From contig QALR01000018.1 in the NCBI GenBank assembly GCA_003150035.1, forward strand, positions 62,001 through 126,000: a DNA stretch of 64,000 nucleotides, read 5' to 3'. The notes below the pieces were generated by a model. The model was given only the letters and a program-made list of their open reading frames with translations. It was not told the origin of the DNA and made no database searches. Below, piece after piece: positions 8,755 to 17,449 of this stretch. The translations under genes were made by a program, and so were the position numbers. The stretch is from Clostridiales bacterium (GTDB lineage: Bacteria > Bacillota > Clostridia > Oscillospirales > CAG-272). Positions within the stretch are counted from its first letter, which is position 1; every line of letters begins with the position of its first letter.

Positions 8755-9314
8755 AAATGATAGGATATTGCTTTTGCGGATCCTTTTGCACCATTGCGGG
8801 ATCCATAAAAATTCTGCGCTCGCTTGCCGCGGAAGGAAATCAGATTCTCCCAATTATGAGTGACAGCGTCTATACGACGGACACCCGCTTCGGCCGTGCG
8901 GCGGATACCGTACGAACGGTGGAGGAAATATGCGGCAGGACAGTCGTGCATACCATTGTTGACGCAGAACCGATCGGTCCCAAGATTGCGCTCGACATGC
9001 TAGTGATAGCCCCATGTACGGGCAACACACTTGCCAAGCTTGCCGCCGGTATTACGGATACGCCGGTTACCATGGCGGCTAAGGCACAGCTCCGCCGGGA
9101 CCGCCCGGTTGTCATTGCGCTTGCCACCAACGACGGGCTTTCCGCGAATCTGAAAAACATCGGACTCTTGATGTCTCGGAAAAATATTTTCTTTGTGCCA
9201 ATGGCACAGGACGACCCGGAAAACAAGCCGTATTCGCTTGTCTGTGATTTTGACATGCTGAAAAGCACGATGGTGTCAGCGTTTGCAGGCAGGCAAATCA
9301 CACCTGTTTTTTGA
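8751..9314 (+). CDS. dpaB: Dipicolinate synthase subunit B
   Basis: A 187-residue flavoprotein-like protein of the SpoVFB family, partner of DpaA in dipicolinate synthesis in the mother cell. Conserved features are the N-terminal G-S-F-C-T-x segment, I-A-P-C-T-G-N-T-x-x-K-L-A near residue 85, D-T-P-V-T-M-A-A-K near 102 and the K-N-I-F-F-V-P-x-x-Q-D-D-P block near 144. The C-terminus (A-G-R-Q-I-T-P-V-F) lines up with that of the Bacillus protein, so the gene is intact although the mobile element begins immediately afterwards. Confidence 0.93.
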   Translation: MKMIGYCFCGSFCTIAGSIKILRSLAAEGNQILPIMSDSVYTTDTRFGRAADTVRTVEEICGRTVVHTIVDAEPIGPKIALDMLVIAPCTGNTLAKLAAGITDTPVTMAAKAQLRRDRPVVIALATNDGLSANLKNIGLLMSRKNIFFVPMAQDDPENKPYSLVCDFDMLKSTMVSAFAGRQITPVF

Positions 9315-9495
9315 TAGAACATAGAAAAAACCACCAAGCGGATGCCTTCCATAGAATAGGTTTTCCTGCCGAGAAAACCATAGAGCGATTCGCGAATCGT
9401 TCCTACAACAAAAAGGACAGAGATTTTGCTAACACCACATAAGGCAGTAATTTGAATAAAATATTGAAAATACAACTTATGGGCGTTGCAAAGGC

Positions 9496-9539
9496 GAAAG
9501 ACAGCGAAAAAGGCAGAAATGCTTTTTACGCTGTCTTTC
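9496..9539 (+). terminator. Hairpin at the left end of the element
   Basis: Perfect 11-bp arms (gaaagacagcg / cgctgtctttc), extended by A/T pairing inside, are followed by ttt. It lies between dpaB and the first element gene and could terminate incoming dpaAB transcription. The remainder of 9315-9618 shows no other gene. Confidence 0.6.
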
Positions 9540-9618
9540 TTTATGCCAAAAAATAAAATTGCACATTCGTCAAGCAAAAACTTCCTTGCTACAATGTAGA
9601 TGAAGGAGGTAAACGGAT

Positions 9619-9804
9619 ATGCGAAATCAAAAACACTACATAGCGATTGATGAAAACGAACGGAGAATTATATTAAATGCTCTTAATGCGCTGCGGAACA
9701 ATCTGCTGGCAGAAGGCAGATATACGGATGCAGTAGATGATGTTCTAATCAAAGTAGTCAATGCACCTGTTAAGAAATTCAAAATTAGAATCACAGAGGT
9801 TTAA
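9619..9804 (+). CDS. Small conserved element protein, function unknown
   Basis: A 61-residue protein with a predominantly helical, charged sequence (D-E-N-E-R-R-I-I-L-N-A-L-N-A-L-R-N-N-L pattern) and no recognisable catalytic motif. An excellent ribosome site (gaaggaggt) precedes the ATG. It is separated by only 4 bp from tnpV, and I associate small proteins of this type with the tnpV end of Firmicute mobile elements. The function is not known to me; its position suggests an accessory role in excision or regulation. Confidence 0.6.
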   Translation: MRNQKHYIAIDENERRIILNALNALRNNLLAEGRYTDAVDDVLIKVVNAPVKKFKIRITEV

Positions 9805-9808
9805 GGTT

Positions 9809-10186
9809 ATGAAAAAGACAATATTTGAACAGATGGGCGGCACATATACTTTGCAAGGCGACTACTATTTGCCGAATATCACTTTACTTACCGAAGAAAA
9901 TAAGCCCATGGGAATATGGGGACAGCGGCATTTGCGCTATCTCAAACAGCACCGCAAAGTGCTTTATACCAACCTGCTCACAAGCGATAAGTTGAACAGT
10001 TACCTTGCCGATATTAACGAACAGGCGGAAGATATGGTTCTTCGGCTGGTAAAACAGCTGGCAGAGCGTGAGGGCGTGACCGAGCAGCTAAAGGCGGAAA
10101 ATCAGATGGAGTGGGTTACTAGGGTGAATAATATTCGGCATAGGGCAACGGAAATTGTAAATACTGAATTGATTTATAGTTTATAA
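9809..10186 (+). CDS. tnpV: Transposon-encoded protein TnpV
   Basis: A 125-residue protein beginning M-K-K-T-I-F-E-Q-M-G-G-T-Y, with Y-L-P-N-I near residue 26, G-x-W-G-Q-R-H-x-x-Y-L-K near 43, and a helical C-terminal half. This is the TnpV family found in Tn4451-like elements; its biochemical role is not established. The ATG at 9809 is preferred over an upstream in-frame start because of the family start and the aaggt site just upstream. The gene ends at a terminator (10195-10227), which separates it from the AT-rich defence cargo. Confidence 0.8.
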   Translation: MKKTIFEQMGGTYTLQGDYYLPNITLLTEENKPMGIWGQRHLRYLKQHRKVLYTNLLTSDKLNSYLADINEQAEDMVLRLVKQLAEREGVTEQLKAENQMEWVTRVNNIRHRATEIVNTELIYSL

Positions 10187-10194
10187 AACGAAAT

Positions 10195-10232
10195 AGGGAT
10201 AGTATAGAAATGTATCTTTACTATCCCCTTTT
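10195..10232 (+). terminator. Terminator between tnpV and the defence operon
   Basis: Arms gggatagta / tactatccc followed by c and a T run, directly after the tnpV stop codon. Confidence 0.8.
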
Positions 10233-10300
10233 TATAATTACTGATAAAGCTGCATAAGTGTTCTTTTTTTGAATTAATTCCATTATTGTGTAATTACTTA

Positions 10301-10340
10301 TTGCATTGCTAAAAAAGTTGTGATATACTTTATGAGTATA
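10301..10340 (+). promoter_or_regulatory. Promoter and candidate operator of the restriction/defence operon
   Basis: TTGCAT (10301-10306), 17-bp spacer and TATACT (10324-10329) form a sigma-A promoter. The -10 hexamer is also the left arm of a perfect inverted repeat, TATACT-ttatg-AGTATA (10324-10340). A palindrome covering the -10 box, 34 bp before an XRE-type regulator gene, is the expected layout for autoregulation by a restriction-modification controller protein; binding itself is inferred. Confidence 0.65.
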
Positions 10341-10373
10341 AAAGCCGATTTTATGATATTCATGAGGTGTAAT

Positions 10374-10598
10374 ATGGCTGTTAGTTATAATAAGTTATGG
10401 AAACTTCTGATAGATAAAAATATGAAAAAGAAAGAACTCGGAGAGGCAGCAGGTATAAGCAATTCCCTTATTGCAAAACTTGGGAAAAATGAAAATGTAA
10501 CAGTTGAAGTATTAGTTAAGATTTGTACTGCTCTTGACTGTCAGATAGATGATATTGTTGAATTGATTCCCGATACAGAACAAGTTGCGAAAGGTTAA
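10374..10598 (+). CDS. XRE-family helix-turn-helix regulator (R-M controller-like)
   Basis: A 74-residue Cro/CI-type DNA-binding protein that is nearly all HTH domain: L-W-K-L-L-I-D-K-N-M, then K-K-E-L-G-E-A-A-G-I-S-N-S-L-I-A-K-L as the HTH, then V-L-V-K-I-C-T-A-L-D-C-Q-I-D-D-I-V. Size and composition match controller proteins and phage-type repressors. The ATG at 10374 has gaggtg at the right spacing; an upstream GTG at 10320 would start inside the promoter and is rejected. It is the first gene of the defence operon and is followed at once by a methyltransferase gene, so it probably times methyltransferase versus nuclease expression. Confidence 0.85.
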   Translation: MAVSYNKLWKLLIDKNMKKKELGEAAGISNSLIAKLGKNENVTVEVLVKICTALDCQIDDIVELIPDTEQVAKG

Positions 10599-10608
10599 GG
10601 TAAAAATA

Positions 10609-13197
10609 ATGATGAAAACAAACAAACCGACTTATATCAGCTTGTTTAGTAGTGCCGGTGTAGGTTGTTACGGATTTAAATTAGAGGATTTTGATTGTGT
10701 CGCAACCAATGAACTGATTACAAGAAGATTAGATATTCAGCGATATAATCACAAATGCAAATACGAGAGCGGATATATCTGCGGAGATATTACAGATAAT
10801 TCCATTAAAAATATCTTGTATTCGCAAATAGATTTATGGAAGAAAAAAGAAAATGTTTCAAGAATCGATGTTGTAATTGCAACTCCTCCTTGTCAAGGAA
10901 TGTCAGTTGCCAATCATAAAAAGAGCACAAATGAAATTGTTCGCAATTCTTTAGTAATTGAATCAATTAAAATCATTAAACAAGTTAACCCCCGATTTTT
11001 CATTTTCGAAAATGTTGCTGCTTTTATGAAAACCATATGCACGGATATTGACGGAGAAAACAAGACTATCGCTGCTGCGATTGAAAGCAATTTAGGGCAA
11101 GCATATTCTTACGCTTCTCGTATAATCAATTTCAAAAATTATGGGGCTTGCTCCAGTAGACAAAGAACTGTTGTTATCGGCGTTTCTAAAGATTATGCTG
11201 ACGAGGTATCCCCTTTGGAATTATATCCTGACCTTGTTAAAGAACACACTTTAAGAGAAGTTATAGGTGATTTAAAACCGTTAAAGGTTTTCGGAGAAAT
11301 TGACGACAGTGATATCTACCATTCTTTCAGAACATATCCCGAACATATGAGAGCGTGGATTTCCGATATAAAAGAGGGTGAATCTGCGTTCGATAATGCT
11401 GATGATATCAAAAAACCCCACAGAATTGTCGAGGGTAAAATTGTAATTAATCAGCAAAAAAACGGTGATAAGTATAAAAGACAATATTGGGATAAAGTCG
11501 GTCCTTGCATACACACAAGAAATGACCAAATGGCAAGCCAAAACACTATTCATCCGAGCGATGACAGGGTATTTAGCATAAGAGAACTTATGCTTATGAT
11601 GACCGTTCCAAGTTCTTTTAAATGGGTTGAAACAGATTTTTCGGTTTTAAATGCTCTGCCTTTTGAAAAGAAACGCTCATTTCTAAAGAAAGAAGAAATA
11701 AAAATCAGACAATCATTAGGCGAAGCTGTGCCTACTGTGATTTTTCAATCTATAGCCAAAAAAATAAAATCAGTTTTAAAACACTCACCGCTTAATACGG
11801 CGACAATTAACAAAATGGTAGCGGACAACGGATTAAATAATATTGATGTTTTAAAAAAATTCGTTTCTAATAATCCTATGAACTTATCATCATCTACATT
11901 GGGAAAAATTGCCGAATTAGCGAATACCAACAGAACTGATAATGCAGCTTTTTTTACAAGCAAAACATTAATCACTGAAATAATGAAAGCTTTGCCAGAC
12001 ATTGATAAGGAAACGGTTAGAATTCTTGAACCATCTGTTGGCGTTGGAAATTTTATACCACTTATTATCAAGAAATTTGAGGGTAAAAACATCATTCTTG
12101 ATGTAGTAGATATTGACAAGCATAGCTTAGAACTTGCAAAACTGATATTGAAAAATTATACCATTCCGGATAACTGCATCATCAACTATATCAATGCAGA
12201 TTTTTTACTGTACGATTTTGAGGAAAAATATGATTACATCATCGGCAATCCTCCATTTTTTAAAATGAAATCAACAAATAAGCTGCTTGATGTTTATCGC
12301 CGTGAAGCAATCAATAAGACAACGACTAATATTTGCTCGTTCTTTTTAGACAAAGCAATAAATATCGGAAATTATGTAGCGTTGGTGTTTCCTAAATTTT
12401 TACTTAACACACCTGAGTTTGCACCAACAAGGAGTTATCTTTCAAGAAAGGCTGTAGAGTGTATTATTGACTTTGGAGAAAAGGGCTTCCCCGGCGTTCT
12501 TGTAGAAACCTTAGCAATTTTCATCAACAATCTTAGCCGCCCGTCAAATACTCGTGTTGCGTCAATTACACACGTGAATTTTATGATACAGTCACAGAAT
12601 TATATTTTTGATGATAAATTGCCTTATTGGATTATCTATCGCAATGATGAATTTGATTCTGTGTGCAAGAAACTTGATTTCAATGTTTTCAAAGTGTTCA
12701 GGGATAGGCAGATAACAAATAAAGTACTTTTTCAAAATGGAGATATTCGTGTACTTAAATCTCGCAATATCAGCAATGATGGAAAAAGCGTAATAAATAT
12801 TGATGGATATGATTCTTTCATTTCATACGATGATGCTCAAAGTCTATCAGTCTATAGCTATTTAAATTGTGATAATGTATATCTTACGCCGAATATGACA
12901 TATAAACCTCGTATGATAAAGAAGCCAAAAGGATGCCTTGTAAATGGCTCTGTAGCAATTTTAATTCCCAAAAAAGGAATAACTCCGACTGAAGAACAAA
13001 TGGCATTTTTCTCAACGCAAGAATACAGACATTTTTATCAAATTGCAAGGAACTTTCAAACAAGATCATTGAATGTTGATGCTTGCTCGGTATTCTTCTA
13101 TGGACTATTGAGAGATAAACCCAAAAAAGCTCCTATAACTGAAAAGCTTGATGAAAAGGAAAATATTCAAATTACAATCTTTGATTATGCAAGGTGA
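10609..13197 (+). CDS. Bifunctional DNA methyltransferase: m5C domain fused to N6-adenine domain
   Basis: About 862 residues with two complete methyltransferase domains. The N-terminal domain is a cytosine-5 enzyme: F-S-S-A-G-V-G-C-Y-G near residue 13, catalytic P-P-C-Q at 93-96 (C95), E-N-V at 134-136, S-R-Q-R-T near 183 and a motif-X G-E-A-V-P. The C-terminal domain is an N6-adenine enzyme: S-adenosylmethionine motif E-P-S-V-G-V-G-N-F near 474 and catalytic N-P-P-F at 547-550, followed by a probable target-recognition region. Such a pair suits an asymmetric site modified differently on each strand, as in the Alw26I/Eco31I/Esp3I group. The ATG at 10609 follows aagg and 10 bp after the regulator stop codon. 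Confidence 0.88.
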   Translation: MMKTNKPTYISLFSSAGVGCYGFKLEDFDCVATNELITRRLDIQRYNHKCKYESGYICGDITDNSIKNILYSQIDLWKKKENVSRIDVVIATPPCQGMSVANHKKSTNEIVRNSLVIESIKIIKQVNPRFFIFENVAAFMKTICTDIDGENKTIAAAIESNLGQAYSYASRIINFKNYGACSSRQRTVVIGVSKDYADEVSPLELYPDLVKEHTLREVIGDLKPLKVFGEIDDSDIYHSFRTYPEHMRAWISDIKEGESAFDNADDIKKPHRIVEGKIVINQQKNGDKYKRQYWDKVGPCIHTRNDQMASQNTIHPSDDRVFSIRELMLMMTVPSSFKWVETDFSVLNALPFEKKRSFLKKEEIKIRQSLGEAVPTVIFQSIAKKIKSVLKHSPLNTATINKMVADNGLNNIDVLKKFVSNNPMNLSSSTLGKIAELANTNRTDNAAFFTSKTLITEIMKALPDIDKETVRILEPSVGVGNFIPLIIKKFEGKNIILDVVDIDKHSLELAKLILKNYTIPDNCIINYINADFLLYDFEEKYDYIIGNPPFFKMKSTNKLLDVYRREAINKTTTNICSFFLDKAINIGNYVALVFPKFLLNTPEFAPTRSYLSRKAVECIIDFGEKGFPGVLVETLAIFINNLSRPSNTRVASITHVNFMIQSQNYIFDDKLPYWIIYRNDEFDSVCKKLDFNVFKVFRDRQITNKVLFQNGDIRVLKSRNISNDGKSVINIDGYDSFISYDDAQSLSVYSYLNCDNVYLTPNMTYKPRMIKKPKGCLVNGSVAILIPKKGITPTEEQMAFFSTQEYRHFYQIARNFQTRSLNVDACSVFFYGLLRDKPKKAPITEKLDEKENIQITIFDYAR

Positions 13198-13205
13198 GAG
13201 AAAAT

Positions 13206-14438
13206 ATGTTAACACAGCAAGATATTATAAATTTCTGTAATCAGCACGATTACGATATAAGGAAAAGCCAAAACGGCAGATGGATAGATCAAAAGTGTAC
13301 CCCTGATGTTATTTGGTCGATTTCAGACTTTGTGTTAGACTATGTAGATAATGTTAATGAGAAATTTACCGTCAAAGACATTTGGCAAAGTGAATATGCA
13401 AAACAAACAATTGCTGAAACCTATTCAAAGCCGGGAACAGATGAAAGAACGGCGGAAAATGAGTATGATAAGGTCTTTTCACAACCCCTAAATATGCTTT
13501 GCTATGCAGGAATAATTAAAGATATTTCGGAAACTTCAAGACATTTATACATTGTTGAAAATAGGGAGGTTCTTGAATATATCGCTCGAAATGATGTATA
13601 CGCGTTAAGGTTTTTGCAGTGCTATATTGAGAAAGTACTTACTGATAGTGGTCTTATGGGCGTTTTTAATGATTTTTTTGAAAACCAAGATTCCGCACAT
13701 TTTAACGCTATGAAGCAAGCCTTTATTGATTTTTACCATAACCACACTCCTGTAAAAAAAGATTATGAACCGAAACGAATATTTACAAAGGTAGTTAATC
13801 CTCTCGCTTTCGGCAGAGATAAACTCGGCTCTGAAAAAGGTAGAATGTCAAAGCATAAAATAAATCGTTCTGATATGATGTATAATCAAGATAACTTCAG
13901 AGATGTTTATCGTGATAAACCTAAGGATATAACAAGACAAGAGTGGCTTGCAACACATCCTGATATTGACAGACGAGATGGATATTTTGAGCAGATGATG
14001 TCTCGTGCAAAAAGGCTGTTGCGTGATTTCACTAATCAATACAGAGAAAATATATCTGAATTGACGATGTTTATTGACGGACAAGATGACAATGCTGCTC
14101 CTACACAGGCACATCATATCTTCTCGAAAAATGAATTTCCGGAAATTATGCATTATGTCGAAAATTTGATAATGTTAACGCCGAATCAGCATTATGGCTA
14201 TGCTCATCCGAATAATAACACTCATATAATTGATTTAGCAGCTCAAAAAGTTTTGCTCATTGCAAAGACTTACAGTATTCGTCAAAATCTTACGAGCGAG
14301 GTTGAGGAACATATTTTTGAGTTCTGTAATTTCTTACAAGTATTAAGTGTAGGCTGGAATGATGACGCTGTTTTGGAAATAGCGGATAATGATTATAACG
14401 ATGTTATTCATGCTATTAATTATCATTATGTAGCGTAG
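13206..14438 (+). CDS. HNH-type restriction endonuclease candidate
   Basis: About 410 residues. The C-terminal part carries an HNH nuclease motif near residues 299-336: A-H-H-I-F-S-K-N, then E-N-L-I-M-L-T-P-N-Q-H and a further Y-A-H. The N-terminal 250 residues are unrecognised and may hold the DNA-recognition part. It follows the dual methyltransferase with almost no gap (ATG 9 bp after the stop, aggtgag ribosome site). Eco31I is known to be an HNH restriction enzyme whose cognate methylation involves both m5C and m6A, so this gene is the likely restriction subunit of a type IIS-like system. Sequence homology to Eco31I itself was not tested. Confidence 0.75.
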   Translation: MLTQQDIINFCNQHDYDIRKSQNGRWIDQKCTPDVIWSISDFVLDYVDNVNEKFTVKDIWQSEYAKQTIAETYSKPGTDERTAENEYDKVFSQPLNMLCYAGIIKDISETSRHLYIVENREVLEYIARNDVYALRFLQCYIEKVLTDSGLMGVFNDFFENQDSAHFNAMKQAFIDFYHNHTPVKKDYEPKRIFTKVVNPLAFGRDKLGSEKGRMSKHKINRSDMMYNQDNFRDVYRDKPKDITRQEWLATHPDIDRRDGYFEQMMSRAKRLLRDFTNQYRENISELTMFIDGQDDNAAPTQAHHIFSKNEFPEIMHYVENLIMLTPNQHYGYAHPNNNTHIIDLAAQKVLLIAKTYSIRQNLTSEVEEHIFEFCNFLQVLSVGWNDDAVLEIADNDYNDVIHAINYHYVA

Positions 14439-14493
14439 CGTTGATGATATGAAAGTGTTCTAAACGTATAATTTATATTTAGGAGATAGTTGT

Positions 14494-15561
14494 ATGTCGG
14501 TGGAAATAGTGGATTTATTTTGTGGAATAGGTGGTTTGACAAGAGGATTACTTGATGCTGGACTTAATGTCATTGCGGGATTTGATTTGGACAACACCTG
14601 CAAGTATACCTATGAAAAAAACAATAAAGTTGTTTTTCATAATATGAACATTCGAAATATGACAAAGGAAGATGTAAATCGTTGTTATTCAGACGGAGTA
14701 ATAAAAATTTTAGTTGGTTGTGCTCCCTGTCAACCTTTTTCTCAAATGCGTTATAAATTGGGTAAAGAAAATTCAAAAGATGAAAAGTACGATTTATTGT
14801 CCGAATTTGGTAGGATGATAAAAGAAGTGCAACCTGCCATTGTGTCAATGGAGAATGTACCAAGCATAAGGGATACAACGGTCTTTTCGGATTTTCTCAA
14901 ACTTTTAGAAGAGAACGGATATCATACCGATGGAGGTCAAGTGGTTTATTGTCCTGATTATGGTATCCCGCAAAACCGCCGCCGATTTGTACTTTTGGCC
15001 TCAAAGCTCGGGGAAATTCATTTGATTTTGCCGACACATAAGCGCAATGAATCTACAGTGAGAAAGTTTATAGAGCATTTACCCCCTGTTAAAGCAGGAG
15101 AGGAATGTCCATCGGACAAACTACATAGAACGGCTAAATTATCGGATATTAACTTAAAAAGAATTCAACATTCAATCCCGGGAGGGACCTGGAAAGATTG
15201 GCCTGTTGAGCTTCAATGTAAATGTCATAAAAAAGAATCCGGACAAACATATACTTCAGTATATGGAAGAATGAGATGGGATGCAATCGGACCTACAATG
15301 ACAACTCAATTTTATTGTTATGGTACTGGTCGGTATGGTCATCCCGAACAAGATAGGGCATTAACTTTAAGGGAGGGAGCATTGTTACAAACATTTCCCC
15401 CAAATTACGATTTCATAGATCCAAGTGTTCCGTTTAAAATGAAAGATATAGCAAGACACATAGGTAATGCTGTTCCTCCACGTTTAGGTGAGATAATCGG
15501 ACAAAGCATAATCAAGAGTTTGCCGAAGGAAGATAATAAGGCGGTAGCGGAAAATGGCTAA
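14494..15561 (+). CDS. DNA (cytosine-5-)-methyltransferase
   Basis: A 355-residue enzyme with every canonical m5C motif: motif I D-L-F-C-G-I-G-G at 7-14, motif IV G-C-A-P-C-Q-P-F at 75-82 with catalytic C79, motif VI M-E-N-V near 125, motif VIII Q-N-R-R-R-F-V-L, and motif X I-G-N-A-V-P-P-R-L near 330. It transfers a methyl group from S-adenosylmethionine to C5 of cytosine in a specific site. An aggaga ribosome site precedes the ATG. It lies 55 bp after the nuclease gene and overlaps the MORC-like gene by 8 bp, so it belongs to the same operon. Its target need not be that of the first methyltransferase. Confidence 0.92.
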   Translation: MSVEIVDLFCGIGGLTRGLLDAGLNVIAGFDLDNTCKYTYEKNNKVVFHNMNIRNMTKEDVNRCYSDGVIKILVGCAPCQPFSQMRYKLGKENSKDEKYDLLSEFGRMIKEVQPAIVSMENVPSIRDTTVFSDFLKLLEENGYHTDGGQVVYCPDYGIPQNRRRFVLLASKLGEIHLILPTHKRNESTVRKFIEHLPPVKAGEECPSDKLHRTAKLSDINLKRIQHSIPGGTWKDWPVELQCKCHKKESGQTYTSVYGRMRWDAIGPTMTTQFYCYGTGRYGHPEQDRALTLREGALLQTFPPNYDFIDPSVPFKMKDIARHIGNAVPPRLGEIIGQSIIKSLPKEDNKAVAENG

Positions 15562-17449
15562 TAAAGAATATAAATTAAATATAGATCCTCGTATATTGGA
15601 GTTGTTGGGACCAAGCTTATATACAAATATCTACTATGTGTTGGCTGAATTAGTTGCAAATGCATATGATGCGGATGCTCATAATGTATACATTATAGCC
15701 AATAAAGATGATATAACCGTAGAAGACGACGGAACAGGAATGTCTTATAATAATGGCGATATCCAAAAATACCTCAACGTTGCGGCTGTTTCTAGAAATA
15801 CTAACGAAGATGCCGAAACCGCACTAAAGCGAAAGAAAATGGGAAGAAAAGGCGTTGGTAAATTAGCGGCTCTTTCGGTTTCGGAAAATGTTTTGATAAA
15901 AACCATTTCGGATAAAGAAAAATCTGGTTTTATACTTTCTCGTTATATTGGAAGCGATAACCTTTTAACGCCTTTATCCGATGACCAAATAACATTTGAA
16001 AAAATTACCGGAAATGGCACTGCGGTTGTTATGCAAAAGCCACAGTATAAACTACATAGTTCGTTGAAAGCAATAAAGCGAAATTTGTTAAAAATTTTCC
16101 CGTTGGTTAACGAGAATTTCAAAATACATATAATTAGAGGTAATGAGAGTGAAACAATTGATTCGTTTGATAAAGAAATGATAACCGAGTTATCTACGCT
16201 AATTACTTTGGGAGATGAATTCAAATATTTGTGTGAATATTTCAATACTCCTTTTAGCGGTAAAAAGAATGAGCTTTTGAGCCAAAAGGCTTCAGCCACG
16301 ATACCTATTAGTATGAAAGACCGTAAAGGCGAAGAACATACATATAATGTTGAAATAAAAGGTTGGATAGGGACATATAAATCCACTCGTGGCAGAAAGG
16401 CCGAACTGACAGATTTTCCGGACAATTTCATTTCGTTATATGCAAACCAAAAAATGGGAGAGTTTAACATACTTCCGTTTGTAGGTCAAAATAAACTGCC
16501 TGAAGTATATGTTGTCGGTCAGCTTCATGTGGATATCTTTGAGCTAACAGAACTTCCCGACATGGCATTAAGCAATCGACAAGGATACAAATCTGACGAT
16601 CCTCGTTATCAAGCGGTATTGGATTATGTGCGAAAGGTACTTCTTCCCGATATACTGAAAATGCGCGATGTTTTTGTTTCGCTCGGTAAAAAGAAAAAAG
16701 AAGAGGCAAAACTTGAACAACAACGACAAAACGAAGAATCTTTCAGAAGATCGGTGGATATATTCAGAAAAAACACGGCAAAGAAAGCAGCAGCTAAAAT
16801 TTCAGATCGTTTGGGAATTTCTACAGAGCAAGTGGAAGCGGTGGAAAATATACTTTCCGAGGAAATCAATTCCAATAGCCCTGATATGGGCATAAAAAGC
16901 ATTATTGATTCACAAAAAAAGAAAATTCTCATTAGTCAAACTTATCCTGATAAAGATTTAGCTGACATAGTTTACAATATGTTAGTGTTCAACAATGTCC
17001 CACCGGAAGATATAATATATACAAACTGCGATGACGAGATTTCTCGTATTCCAGAAGGGGATGTTGGCAGCAGCGGCATATATAACTATTTAAGAGATTT
17101 CTTCGTAGACAGTTATTCGACTCAAAAGATGTATGTAATCTTTGTTACAAGTCATAATACCAAACAATCTTGGGGAGCTTTAACCGAAGTAGGAGCTGCA
17201 TGGATTACGCAAATTGAACACAAAATTTTCAATATTCATGATTTTCGCCCCGAGCATCCTCTTGATGATGAACAGCAATGGCATACAAGTTTTAGAGATT
17301 CAGATAATAACCTTTATATGTCTAAATTAAGCGCAGACATTTTTTCGCAAAAAATTGAGTATATTTGCGATAAATTAGGATACAGGAAAAGAGCAAGACA
17401 TGAAAATAAGGCATATCTGGAAACATTGGTAAAGATTACAACAACATAA
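15554..17449 (+). CDS. MORC-type GHKL ATPase fused to a C-terminal TIR-like domain
   Basis: A 631-residue protein. Residues about 1-370 form a GHKL ATPase of the MutL/MORC kind: N-box E-L-V-A-N-A-Y-D-A (32-40), D-D-G-T-G-M (58-63) and G-R-K-G-V-G-K-L (97-104). Residues 380-420 are a charged helical, probably coiled-coil, linker. Residues about 455-620 look like a TIR domain: K-I-L-I-S-Q-T-Y-P-D-K-D at the first strand, I-P-E-G in the middle, then S-H-N-x-x-Q-S and E-V-G-A-A-W, where E545 would be the catalytic glutamate of an NAD-cleaving TIR. It overlaps the m5C methyltransferase gene. MORC-like ATPases are known partners of prokaryotic R-M systems; the TIR output suggests abortive defence. 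The TIR call is by eye. Confidence 0.75.
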   Translation: MANKEYKLNIDPRILELLGPSLYTNIYYVLAELVANAYDADAHNVYIIANKDDITVEDDGTGMSYNNGDIQKYLNVAAVSRNTNEDAETALKRKKMGRKGVGKLAALSVSENVLIKTISDKEKSGFILSRYIGSDNLLTPLSDDQITFEKITGNGTAVVMQKPQYKLHSSLKAIKRNLLKIFPLVNENFKIHIIRGNESETIDSFDKEMITELSTLITLGDEFKYLCEYFNTPFSGKKNELLSQKASATIPISMKDRKGEEHTYNVEIKGWIGTYKSTRGRKAELTDFPDNFISLYANQKMGEFNILPFVGQNKLPEVYVVGQLHVDIFELTELPDMALSNRQGYKSDDPRYQAVLDYVRKVLLPDILKMRDVFVSLGKKKKEEAKLEQQRQNEESFRRSVDIFRKNTAKKAAAKISDRLGISTEQVEAVENILSEEINSNSPDMGIKSIIDSQKKKILISQTYPDKDLADIVYNMLVFNNVPPEDIIYTNCDDEISRIPEGDVGSSGIYNYLRDFFVDSYSTQKMYVIFVTSHNTKQSWGALTEVGAAWITQIEHKIFNIHDFRPEHPLDDEQQWHTSFRDSDNNLYMSKLSADIFSQKIEYICDKLGYRKRARHENKAYLETLVKITTT

